From Cunninghamia lanceolata (lineage: Eukaryota; Streptophyta; Pinopsida; Cupressales; Cupressaceae), in NCBI GenBank assembly GCA_027924645.1, contig BSBN01000213.1, positions 32,490,501 through 32,554,500 on the forward strand: a DNA stretch of 64,000 nt, written 5' to 3'. Under the pieces are notes generated by a model. That model was not told the DNA's origin. It made no database searches and worked only from the letters and a program-made list of their open reading frames with translations. The first letter of the stretch is position 1, and each line of letters begins with the position of its first letter. The translations under genes and the position numbers were made by a program. Shown here one piece after another: positions 12,058 to 21,200 of the stretch.

Positions 12058-12436
12058 AAATCAAAACAGCACCATGTAGCCTGTGAATCAAATCCATGAA
12101 GGAGCAAAAGGTATCTCTACTGTCAAAGGATGATAAGAACTCATCTTCAATCCGTCCTCTAACTCCCAAATAGCAATCCCAACTTCTATCCATCCCAACA
12201 GCTATTGTCCTCAAAGTGAACTTTGACAAAACTCTAACCAGCAAAGTAGGACAACCATCAATCAATGAGGTAGGAGGTAGAACCCATGGGGATAGGGCTG
12301 GGATATATCTGACCTCATGCCTATCTCCAAACCATAGATTGGAATCATCTAGAAACTTGAACATACACCTCTCGAGATTGAGAATGATGCATCCATCACC
12401 GACTAACTCCTCTCGCCTAATCATCACAAGAGGCAC
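12044..12436 (-). CDS. Unknown ORF of Element 2 (130 codons)
   Basis: Minus-strand ORF directly upstream of and overlapping the 235-codon ORF. The predicted product has regular alternation of hydrophobic and charged residues (for example RCMFKFLDDSNLWFGDRHEV), as a folded protein would. No family is recognised. Confidence 0.4.
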   Translation of the reverse strand: MPLVMIRREELVGDGCIILNLERCMFKFLDDSNLWFGDRHEVRYIPALSPWVLPPTSLIDGCPTLLVRVLSKFTLRTIAVGMDRSWDCYLGVRGRIEDEFLSSFDSRDTFCSFMDLIHRLHGAVLIYASN

Positions 12437-12511
12437 TACACCTATATCCTAAGTGTGATTGCTAGGTCTCATGCTGCTTTCTTCGCCCTGTGCCCTGGCT
12501 GCCATAGATGA

Positions 12512-12835
12512 CTATGTCTCTGCTGAACATGATGAACAATGAGCCAAACTCAACACTAAGCAGAGCTCATCAACATGAATCTCGGATTCCTGAAGGGCTA
12601 TTTGGGTACTCCTCAAGGAATCATTGGAAGCCTTAAGCTCATGAGAAAGCTTATCAACTTCATCTTTCCTCATCAAAGCATCTGAATAGATCTCAACGAG
12701 GTTGAGAAGGTGGTCACGATCTGAAAGGTGTAAATAATTTGACTTCACTATTCCCAAACCTTCTTTGATTTCCCGCAAACTATCATGAGAAGACTCTGCT
12801 TCAACTCCCCTTTGTCTTCTCTCTAATTGAACCAT
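12512..12835 (-). CDS. Coiled-coil ORF of Element 2 (107 codons)
   Basis: The product is dominated by heptad-like Leu/Ile spacing with many charged residues (for example KDEVDKLSHELKASNDSLRS), so a coiled coil is likely; it ends in a Cys/Ser-rich tail. The family is unknown. It lies in the same strand and order as the other Element 2 ORFs. Confidence 0.4.
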   Translation of the reverse strand: MVQLERRQRGVEAESSHDSLREIKEGLGIVKSNYLHLSDRDHLLNLVEIYSDALMRKDEVDKLSHELKASNDSLRSTQIALQESEIHVDELCLVLSLAHCSSCSAET

Positions 12836-12916
12836 CCAGAGATGATTCTAAATCAGTTTGTGCGTTTTATCATGATGAGATAATGCTGCAACAATCTCAT
12901 CTTCACTCACCTTCAA

Positions 12917-13105
12917 CTAATTCTCCAAGTTGTGCGGGCTTTTAGGTTCACGAGCAACCCTTGCTTTATCAGAGGACGCATCAGATTGTTCTGGTAGTGC
13001 TTGAGTTACACAACTATTTTCTTTGGTGATGTCATCCATGCACATATCCTGATTGTCAGTCTGATATCTCATCATGTGTAGGTGATGTGACATTATGGGA
13101 ATCAA
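12917..13105 (-). CDS. Short unknown ORF of Element 2
   Basis: 62 codons, acidic and polar, between the 148-codon and the coiled-coil ORFs. It is probably a segment of the same broken coding region. No motif is recognised. Confidence 0.25.
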   Translation of the reverse strand: MIPIMSHHLHMMRYQTDNQDMCMDDITKENSCVTQALPEQSDASSDKARVAREPKSPHNLEN

Positions 13106-13202
13106 CTATCACACTAGAGGATGCCTTATGATAACCCAAAGAATCCATACTATTGCTATCCAAATCACTAACATGATCTATGCTAGCTTCTAATGTAGAA
13201 GC

Positions 13203-13649
13203 CTATTGTGACACCTCTTGCAAGGATGATGTAGACAAATCATTACCCAAGGCTGTCTTAATGTCTTCTTGAGTCAAATCAGCATGTCTATCAAATTCAT
13301 CATATAAATTTTTGCATACCTCATTGGAACTTCTTGACATCAAATCATTCTCATGAAGAGTTGTATCACCCATATGTGAAGATTCTCTATCCATTCCATG
13401 TGTAAACAAATCATAAGCTATAGCATGATATTTCTTCCTTGCTTGCTCAGTTTTGTGACAAAGTTTGGGATGCATGTCCATATAGTCCTTGAAAGGTAAA
13501 TCCTCCTTAACCTTTTTAGGAAGAGTGCTATACCCCTCAAATATGCTAAGCACTTCCGCTTCCTTGTCTTGTGGCATTGGACCTTTGCTAGTAGAAGATG
13601 ATCCTTTAGAGAGTCCAAACTTTGAAAGTGAATCATTTAAACGCTGCAA
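13203..13649 (-). CDS. First unknown ORF of Element 2 (148 codons)
   Basis: Minus-strand ORF starting about 180 bp from the primer site, the usual place for gag. The product is hydrophilic, rich in Ser, Asp, Glu and Lys, with a central segment around FKDYMDMHPKLCHKTEQARK. It has no capsid-like or zinc-knuckle motif. If Element 2 encodes a protein, this is its likely N-terminus. No family is recognised. Confidence 0.4.
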   Translation of the reverse strand: MQRLNDSLSKFGLSKGSSSTSKGPMPQDKEAEVLSIFEGYSTLPKKVKEDLPFKDYMDMHPKLCHKTEQARKKYHAIAYDLFTHGMDRESSHMGDTTLHENDLMSRSSNEVCKNLYDEFDRHADLTQEDIKTALGNDLSTSSLQEVSQ

Positions 13650-13831
13650 TTTACGTATGGTCTTATGTTGTGTTTATTCAAATTCTTTCCAAGCCTGTTT
13701 ATTGCTAAACAACTTTTCCTTGACGACCTTTTCGCTGTCCAAACTAAAAACCAAATCCAAACTGACTTGTGCACAACTGATTTCACACCAATTGAATGCA
13801 ATCATTACCCAACAGGCTGGTAGGAACAATG

Positions 13832-13843
13832 GCTCTGATACCA
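13832..13843 (-). other. Primer binding site of Element 2
   Basis: Reads TGGTATCAGAGC on the minus strand, one base inside the 5' LTR. It is complementary to the 3' end of initiator tRNA-Met, as in Elements 1, 3 and 4. Confidence 0.9.
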
Positions 13844-14420
13844 CTATAATGTCCCTTTCCCAATCTGAACTTAATTTGCTGTTATGGTGCTTTAGCAATT
13901 TTGTCAAACAGTTGTCTTGCAATTTTCTTTCAGCTGGTAAATGTTTCTCTTGTTTGCCTTTCCACATACAATGATGTAATATGCAAAAATGCTAAGTATA
14001 CTAATGACTACAATGCTGTTACAGCCAAAGGCATTTCTACAAACAATTATCATGCAGCCTCAAACTTTATTATGAACGGCGGCACTTCTCATTTATTACA
14101 ATGCTTTGCCAATGATCATGGATGATTACAAATACAATAAGTGCAGACTTGAAGGTTTCTAAAATGCCAAAGTAACTATATGATGATAGAAATGGAATGC
14201 AATTAAGCTAAATAAGCACCTACAGCCAAGATGTCATTTTAACAAACATTTCTTATGCAAACTCCAATCTTTATATTGCAATGATGAGTCATCAAACTGA
14301 TTGCAAGCTTTCACAACTGAGTGCTCTTGAATTGAGACAGTTCATAATATGTATTCAAATGCTAATGTTATTGCAAATGAGGGCAGTGATACAATGAATT
14401 TCCAAATATGAAATGCAACT

Positions 14421-14706
14421 AAGAACGGAGGAAACCTAGTACCAAATGCTTGGCAATCATTGGTAGAGCTTATTCATGATTTCGTGTTGAACCCGGTGAA
14501 CGAACAAATAGGCGGTCTTTCTGGAAATGTGAAGTAAAAGTCTTTCCCCTGCATCCCGGTCACTTTCACGTTTTTGTCATTCCGTAATCCCCAAGGTATA
14601 ATACCATATAGCTTCACAGTGACAAGTCATTTCATCATTACTTCGGGCCTCTCTTTTTTGCCCTCTATTGGAATTACTCTAGTGGGATCTCAAAGAAATG
14701 GGCTGA
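14421..14706 (+). pseudogene. atp6: Nuclear copy of a mitochondrial atp6 fragment (NUMT)
   Basis: Plus-strand translation gives about 95 residues clearly matching plant mitochondrial ATP synthase subunit a (F0 sector, proton channel of the inner membrane): LVPNAWQSLVEL, NEQIGGLSGNVK, IIPYSFTVTSHF and GITLVG are recognisable. Codons that plant mitochondria commonly edit keep the unedited C: Pro in NPVNE, Pro in CIPVTF, Ser and Arg in LSFRN, Pro in NPQG, Ser in ITSG and Ser in VGSQ. The piece therefore looks DNA-derived and not copied from edited RNA. One Gln codon is now TAA. It lacks both gene ends. It is absent from the partner LTR and replaces about 34 bp of it, as expected for organelle DNA used to fill a double-strand break. 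Confidence 0.93.
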
Positions 14707-15105
14707 GATTACTAACTGCAACTACAAATGCAATCTTATTACAATGATAATAGGGCTTCTAAGGCAGCGATACCAAACTCTAAATGCAATTTCAATTGCT
14801 ACTATGCCATGCCAAACCAAAACCTGGTCGACACCTTGCAGGAGCAGAAGTTTGAACCACGATTCATCTTTGCGAAACCGACTTGACTCAGCCCAAGTCG
14901 TCCTTGTCCAAGCCGCCTAAGAACCAATGTGATGCCTTCCAAAAAAAATCGATATATTTCAGATGCCAATGGCTGCATCAATGCTCGAAGACTGCCCACG
15001 ATTCCTCCAATGATAGAAATTGATTTTTAATGATGAAAATCGAAGACCTCCAATGCCAAATATGTCATGTCCCCGTTTCCGGCTTGATCATCCAGTAAAG
15101 AATGG

Positions 15106-15136
15106 ATTAGCCTATTGATCATTCCCGGAGGCTAAT
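15106..15136 (+). other. Conserved U3 hairpin, Solo LTR A
   Basis: Arms ATTAGCCTA and GAGGCTAAT pair at eight of nine positions around a 13-nt loop ending TTCCCG. The outermost pair is A-T, where Element 3 has G-C. Confidence 0.75.
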
Positions 15137-15254
15137 TCAGAATGATAAGGGAATGAACTGGTTTTTGACTAACTTAATTTGTTGTTTTGCAGGAATAAGT
15201 CAGAAACCCAAAATTTGGCTAAGTCTGGAAGCCAAATAAGTAGGAAGTTGTCTG

Positions 15255-16617
15255 GGCGCCCATTTCAAATCATACTTCCTGGATGAGCGCCTAGCATAGT
15301 AACATCATATTTTCAAAGCAACTCCAACTCTGCAAAATCCCCAAGAACATGATTCAGTAGACACTAGGCGCACCTTTTCATCCAAACTGACTCCAACATG
15401 CGCCTAGGGTATTGAGAGCTCACAACTTGAGGCAAGGCGCTCAGGTAGGAAGATCAAGTTGCCTTGATGAGTTAAGGCGCCATTCACCAGATGCACAATC
15501 TAGAGTGGGCGCCTAAAGGCAACTAGGCGCTAAATCATGATTTTTGGACTTGGGACTGGCGCCCAAGTATGAAGGAGGAAGCAAAAGTGCCTGAGATGCT
15601 TTGAACCTTGAAGACTAGGCGCTATTTCATGTTCCATCAACCATTCAAGTGAGCCTAATTGACATCTACTCAAACATGCGCCTAGTCAAGAAAATAGCCA
15701 CCCAGTCAAGGCGCTGATGATGAATGATATCCTAACTCACTTTGATAACTTCAAATGTGAGCATTTGCAGGGAAGGTGATCATTTCAAGTATAGGCGCCA
15801 ATTCCTTCTTCTGCAAACCTAAAAGTGCGCCTACCTTGGAAGATGCTTCCAATCCACTTGAGAAGAGGTGTTTATGAAAGCAGAGTTGAGATTTTGACTA
15901 AAGGAAACAAGATTGGGTAATGAAGAAAGTAAAATCTCCTTAGGCGCCAAGTTGTGATCAAACCACATTGACTGAGCGCCTAGGCATATCAAGGCGCTTA
16001 AACAAGACTCCAGTGGGTGAATGATCCTCAAACTCCTCAAGAAGCCAGGGCGCTTGGCAGAAGTTGGTTATTTTGACTTAGAGATGACTTGAGATGAAGA
16101 TTTTTGCAAGGGAAGGCCCCCATCTTTCCTAAGGCGCCAATTTGCACTCTTTCCTACCCAGAAATGCGCCTTAATGAAGAAGAAGACTAAAACACAAGTT
16201 TTAAACACTCTGGAAATGGGCGCTATCTTCAAGGAATCAATTCCTACTCAGAAGATTCATCTGTTTGTTGGAAAATGTCTAATCCTTTCCCAGGCGCCAA
16301 AACCACTACAGAACTTCCAAGTCTAGCGCCCAAGTTATGGGAACACTAGAATTGCGCCTAAGTAAGTTGGATGTCAAATTCTCCTCTTTTCAATCTCCAG
16401 ATGGCGCCTAGAGATTAAAAGGTCTTCACTCAGTAATGATAAGTGTTTTGAGGACATTTGGAGTCTTCAATCTCCACCAGGCGCTTATTCATGCCTCTGC
16501 CACATCAAGGAAGCGCCTAGCCTAAAAGGCGCCTATTCATGTTTTCTGCTACCCCAGTTGAGTGCCTAGATCCACTTTGGGCGCCATTCCATGATCTCAC
16601 TGCTTCAAAGGGGCGCC
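15255..16617 (+). repeat. Dispersed GGCGC motif array in U3 of Solo LTR A
   Basis: About 30-35 copies by eye of a GCGC core in the contexts AGGCGCCAA, TAGGCGCTA and TGCGCCTAG, both orientations, separated by irregular AT-rich spacers. The array ends about 200 bp before the TATA box. The core recurs far more often than in the surrounding sequence. Confidence 0.85.
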
Positions 16618-16822
16618 TAGTCAAAGATAGTGTAGTTGGAACTACCTAAGCTCTCATTGGTTGACAGGATTACTTTGGGATCCGTGACGAGGTCTTTGGA
16701 CAAGCTTGCCAACTCAGAATGAGTCATCAGAAGGAATATTCCCTTGGATATGCTTCTTGGGAAACGTGCCTTGGTTCCTCTTCATGCATTGAAAAACGTG
16801 CCTTCATTGCCTTTGGAAGGCC

Positions 16823-16830
16823 TATAAAAG
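16823..16830 (+). promoter_or_regulatory. Putative TATA box of Solo LTR A
   Basis: CCTATAAAAGGAGG context, downstream of the GGCGC array and about 480 bp before the LTR end. Good match to a plant TATA box. Confidence 0.65.
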
Positions 16831-19140
16831 GAGGAGCTCCCTCATTCATTTGGTATCTATGCATTTGACAAACTTTTCTCTGCAAAGCTGTTGAGCTTGT
16901 AATCTTGAGGCCTGCGAGTTTCAAGTGTTGGGGTGATGCTCCCTCAACTGACAAGGTGATTCTCCCTTGTTGTACTGTGAAGTGTTGACATTCAGTTGAC
17001 ATCATTGAGTTCAATCGAGTCGATCAAGTATAGGCGCCCATTGTAATCATCAAGGCTCCAAGGCCTGCTTTTGTAATTCCATTTGAATAAGTGTAACTTC
17101 ATGCCATTGAAAGTATTACTCATGTAATAAGACATTGTGGGTTGATTGAATCAAGTGATAAAACAAGTACCCAGCTTAAGGTTGATTCATTCAAATAGTT
17201 ATCTTTGAGATATATCTTTGTGTTGTTGAAATAGTTGATGAGCTGATAGCAAGTAAAATTGTCTAAGTAAGGAAAAATTTTGGTAGAATTAGTTGGGTAT
17301 CTTACAAAATATGTTGCGCCACAATTCCTGGAAGAAATATGATTTCTCTGGAGGAAATCGATATGCAAATAAGTCTAAAAATAATCTCTTAATGGTGCAA
17401 TTGCTTCTTCACAAAAATCAATCTGCTTTAGGCTCTCCAAAATTTGGCCAAAAACCAATAAATTTTGCAATGATACTCAAGTAGGAAATCTGAAGTAATC
17501 TCCTCTACTAATGATTGCAACAATACATCAGCTGGTGCAACTCTCCAATGCAATAATAAATCAGCTATTGCATCAATTCAAAACTCCTTTCAAAAGTGCA
17601 ATAATACATCATCTATTGCACCGATTCGAATTCTTGCAATGCAGCACCTGTAGAAACCTTGGATGGATTCCTCCACAATCAATCAGCTAGGGGTTATCTT
17701 TCAAACCTGAAACCAATGTCAACCATGAGGGTTTTCGTCCTCAAAGACCTAGGATCAATAAGAACTCTAATAACATTTCAATATCAGCAATATCCATAGC
17801 ATAATGAAAAGAAATGCCCTCACATCCTTTTATATTTTCTTCTATGAAAGCTTTGGGAAACTTCCCCAATATGGGCGCCACACATGAGAGGGAAACATTC
17901 TTTTAAAAAATTAGAAAAAAATTTCTTTCCATCCTTTTCTAATCTTTTTTTTCACTTTTCCCTAGGATTTGAAAAAAACACTTTATTTCCTTTCTTTTTC
18001 TAACTTTCCCTAGGATTAGAAAAAAACACTTTATTTCCTTTCTTTTTCCCACTTTCCCTAGCGTTCCCCTTTGGCATAAATAAATAATTTATTTTTAAAT
18101 GCTCACATGGTCCCCCTTTTAAAACAACTTTAAGTTGTGTCTCCTAGGCATAGGGATACAACTTAACTTTATAATATTTAATTATGCCAAAATTACCTTT
18201 TTATAAATAAAATAATAAAGTGCCCATATTATATTATTTTTGTCCATCCCAAGCAAGGACTGCTAAGGAAGAACTCAACACCATACTCTGCCATAGATCA
18301 TGTTGCCAGAAGGAATCCAGTAATCAAACTGCCATACATTGACAAACAGATCCCAAAAAGCTCATAAGAGATCACCACACAACTGGAAACCCTAATTATT
18401 GCCTCCGACTAGCCTACGGGCCTCTAGGATAGGCTAACAGTCCATCCTGGATATCACTGATGAGAAGGGGACATTACACAACTTGGTTTTGCATTAGTTG
18501 AGTTTGGCAAAGGAATTGTGACGTTGTAGAGTAATCATTGAAGGTAATGGTAGAATTTTTAGCATATTGATAAAAGTTATTATTAGACCTTGTAAGGTTG
18601 TACTTATGCTAATTCAGTTTATTTTATGGGTTATGTTGTGTATTGCTCATCTATGTTGTTGAACATTGCGAAAATGAAGAAATGAGGAATATAATTGCTT
18701 GTTGTAGACTGATCTAAACTACATCTTATACTTAAGATCATTGGGATGTTGTTTAATGTTGTAAGGAAATAAGTTGTTTGCTAAACTATGATTACGAGTT
18801 AGTTAACGTATATTGGAAAGCACTTGAAAGAGGATAGTTCTAGGTGATTATTAAATACTTTAGATGTGGGTTGAACAAATCAAATGTCAAGTATTATTAT
18901 GTTGTTCTATACGTACTAGGTATTATGAACCCCCCTGTTTGCCTTGTTAAGTTGAAATCAGATTTATCAACAATAAATTGAGTTAAGATTGGATGTATGT
19001 GTAGACTTTGATAACTGTTGATTTATAGACGCATTTAGATTTTTTTAAAGTTAAAAAAAGGTTAAAAAAATGTTGATTTTGACACCATTTTGAGCATCCC
19101 TCCCCTGGGTTTTCCTAAGTTCTCCTAGGTTCTGCCCAGA

Positions 19141-19187
19141 TTCTCTGTGGGTTCTTCCCAGGGTGCCTGGGAAGAACCCACAGAGAA
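19141..19187. repeat. Perfect 22-bp inverted repeat in hAT1
   Basis: Left arm 19141-19162 and right arm 19166-19187 are exact reverse complements separated by GTG. It lies about 80 bp from the right end of hAT1. Confidence 0.9.
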
Positions 19188-19269
19188 CCCCTTGGCGAAC
19201 CGTACCCATACCCGTACCTGAGCCAAACCCATACAAGCACATTGGGCATTTGAGAACTCGGTAACTTAG

Positions 19270-19277
19270 CATAATAA
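19270..19277. repeat. 8-bp target-site duplication of hAT1 (right copy)
   Basis: CATAATAA, identical to 8511-8518. Confidence 0.85.
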
Positions 19278-19290
19278 CACACTCGACTGC

Positions 19291-19720
19291 CTACTCTACC
19301 TGATCATGTCTAAGTAACCTCTCCATTCTCCTGAGAGATACTACTCGAAGTCCACCATCTGACATCCCTTTGAGTACATGTTTCCTTCCATCCACCTCGA
19401 ACTTCATCTCCATAGTATGCAAGTTAAGGTAGAACTCTCCAATTGCATGAAGCCACTTCATGCCAAGGACCACATCCATGTCTCCCATGCTCACCACATA
19501 GTACTCAACCTGGAACTCAAAATCACTTAATAGTTAAGTTGGGGATTCACCTTTTGCACGTTATAACAAATCCATCAACTACCCTGACCTTGAATCCCTC
19601 AAATTCCTCTGTCTTGAGTCCTCTCCTTGCCACTAGACCCTCATCGATGAAATTATGTGTAGCCCTTGTGTCAAGAAGTGTAATCACTCTCTGCCCTTCC
19701 AAGACTCCCTGAATCCTAAA
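19291..19720 (-). pseudogene. Element 1 protease region (broken)
   Basis: Minus-strand reading gives the retropepsin core as LLDTRATHNFIDEGL, where the catalytic D-T/S-G triad has Arg for Gly. Downstream is the protease-RT linker with MDVVLGMKWLHAIGEF and a GLRVVSLRRMERLLR stretch shared with Elements 4 and 5. Frameshifts separate the two parts. The reading frame runs on into the RT half at 8510 once hAT1 is discounted. The enzyme would cleave the Gag-Pol polyprotein; this copy should be inactive. Confidence 0.85.
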
Positions 19721-19869
19721 AAAACCAACCCTCTTTTTGAATGGCAGAAAGGTGGGCTATGGGTCTATCATCATCCTACTTACCCTGGAACTCTTCTGTT
19801 GAACTATCCACTTCACTATCCTCCGAATCAATGTGCTGATCTGATTTTTTTGAAGCAGTTTCCTCTGCT

Positions 19870-20963
19870 GAAAAGTACTCAATCTGCTTTACTTGCCCCT
19901 TCATAGGGCACTTATGGTTAGGGTCCCATGGGCCCTTACATTTGAAGCACAATTTCTTCCTCCTATACTCATTTAGGGTGTCATCATCAAGTTTAATAGC
20001 TGGTTTCTTCTACTGATCTGTGTCTTGATGATGGTATTTCTGATCTTTCTTGGGGGGAAATGATTTTGAAGTAAACTTCATGTTTTCTTAATGGTTTCCT
20101 GTAGTGTAGGTGGATCGAAAGCCTTAACCCACCCTCTAAGTTGCTCCATTAGTCCTTCACTGAAAAGGACCACAAGTCTCCTCTCCGAAATCGTAGGAAC
20201 CATGACCGAAAATCTTTGAAACTCTACTATAAGACTCAAGTGACCCGTACTGTTTCAACTGTGCAAGCTCTCTAAATTGTAGCTCTGGATCCTTATTGTC
20301 AAATCTCTCTATGAGCCTATTTATGAATTCATCATATGTGGTGATCAAGTTATGACCCAAGGTGACCAAACCATGATACCACCATTCATGAGATGCTCCG
20401 TCTAAATGTACGGTGGCAAAGTTGAGTGCTTCATCTTCCGACATAGGCTAAAGAGTCAAATAGTTATCTAACTTCTGTACCCACACTCTAGCTGTTATCT
20501 TTCCACTCCCATCAAAATGCTCTAAAGAAACCTTGCTCAAGGCATGCTAATAATCTCTATGAGTGTGCTATGCTCTGTGATCTGTCCTACCACCCATACT
20601 TGCTCTCTGCCTCTTTTGATTCATAAATTGTTCCAACAACAACATCTCCCTAATTTCTGGTGGAAGACTCGTGTACTCTGCATGATGCAACTTGACCTCC
20701 TCTGCCATGGGTATCTGTGCCTCATGCTCCTGGATAACAGGAACCTCCTCTCTATGTGGAAAGGTAGGCTGTAGAGACCTAAGAACCGATCTTGGGGCTA
20801 TTCTAGTGTTGAGACCACTACCTGGACCATCATGCTGGTGGTTATTAGAACCGTTTGCCTCACCATCATTTGCTGCATGTGGTTGTGATGTCAGAGTATT
20901 CTGATTCATCCTTACTAATAACTGAGACATCATATCCAACATTATATCAAACTTCCTCTCCAT
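19870..20963 (-). pseudogene. Element 1 gag with zinc knuckle (broken)
   Basis: The start is taken as the Met at 20963, about 225 bp inside the primer site. The first part (20963-20568) is polar. The capsid-like part (20444-20157) contains LDGASHEWWYHGLVTLGH, the conserved plant chromovirus gag block. A zinc knuckle at about 19905-19955 reads CFKCKGPWDPNHKC (C-X2-C-X7-H-X-C). Stops and frameshifts interrupt it between these parts. Gag forms the virus-like particle and binds the element RNA. Confidence 0.88.
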
Positions 20964-21187
20964 TTTGGAATTTGGGCTCTATGGTTGTTCTGGTCTTTTA
21001 TTTTTGTCCGCCATATGCCCTGTAATGCTATCATTGTCACTGGATGAGTTTTTGTGCATACCCAAAATACCTGATATAGTTTCACCTTCTTGAACCTGTG
21101 GGGGCTACCACTGATGGGTATCTTTGGTGTAAACTTGTTTCCACACGCTCATGAACAGTTTTCAACACACGTTGGCAAGATACACCA

Positions 21188-21199
21188 ACTCTGATACCA
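21188..21199 (-). other. Primer binding site of Element 1
   Basis: Reads TGGTATCAGAGT on the minus strand, one base inside the 5' LTR; 11 of 12 bases match the tRNA-iMet complement seen in Elements 2-4. Confidence 0.88.
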
Positions 21200-21200
21200 C

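Larger units (their letters stand above)
15063..17306 (+). mobile_element. Solo LTR A (chromovirus family, 2.24 kb)
   Basis: Begins TGTCATGTCCCC and ends TATCTTACA, flanked by AAATA on both sides (15058-15062, 17307-17311). The partner LTR of Element 2 continues uninterrupted across this point, so the insertion is complete. There is no internal coding region, primer site or second LTR. Its start resembles the Element 3 LTR. It has the conserved hairpin (15106-15136), a long GGCGC motif array and a TATA box at 16823. A solo LTR arises by recombination between the two LTRs of a full element. Confidence 0.9.
8799..18478 (-). mobile_element. Element 2: LARD-like non-autonomous LTR retrotransposon
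   Basis: LTRs lie at 8799-11016 and 13845-18478 (the latter enlarged by later insertions), with a near-matching duplication (taact at 8794-8798, caact at 18479-18483). A primer site complementary to tRNA-iMet lies at 13832-13843 and a purine tract at 11017-11036, so it is minus-strand. The 2.8-kb interior contains no recognisable gag, protease, RT, RNase H or integrase; instead there are several minus-strand ORFs of unknown type. The LTR termini, primer site and the sequence beside the purine tract resemble the chromoviruses here, so it was probably moved by their enzymes. This fits the large retrotransposon derivative (LARD) class. About six differences in the first 115 LTR bases make it younger than Element 1, as nesting requires. 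Confidence 0.85.
13845..18478 (-). repeat. 5' LTR of Element 2, interrupted by atp6 DNA and Solo LTR A
   Basis: Matches the partner 8799-11016 in three blocks: 13845-14420, about 14707-15062 and 17307-18478. Gaps are explained by the mitochondrial fragment at 14421-14706, which replaces about 34 bp, and Solo LTR A at 15063-17306. A further deletion of roughly 110 bp relative to the partner lies near 18308, between short CCAGAA repeats. The first base pair TG is mutated to TA at 13845-13846. Confidence 0.88.
8519..19269. mobile_element. hAT1: non-autonomous hAT transposon carrying Element 2
   Basis: The ends are CTAAGTTGCCGG (8519-8530) and, inverted, CTAAGTTACCGA (19258-19269): near-perfect terminal inverted repeats flanked by the 8-bp duplication CATAATAA. 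Removing 8519-19269 plus one duplication copy rejoins the Element 1 pol reading frame between the protease region and RT, which confirms the boundaries. Its own sequence is only 8519-8798 and 18479-19269, about 1.07 kb; the rest is Element 2. No transposase remains. Both ends carry GGGTACGGGT-like subterminal sequence resembling the CGGGTGCGGG runs of hAT2, so the two probably belong to one family. Strand cannot be assigned. Confidence 0.85.

Noticed and set aside
12216..12452. Plus-strand ORFs opposite the Element 2 ORFs
   Set aside because: They are shorter shadows of the minus-strand frames, which agree in strand with the primer site and purine tract.
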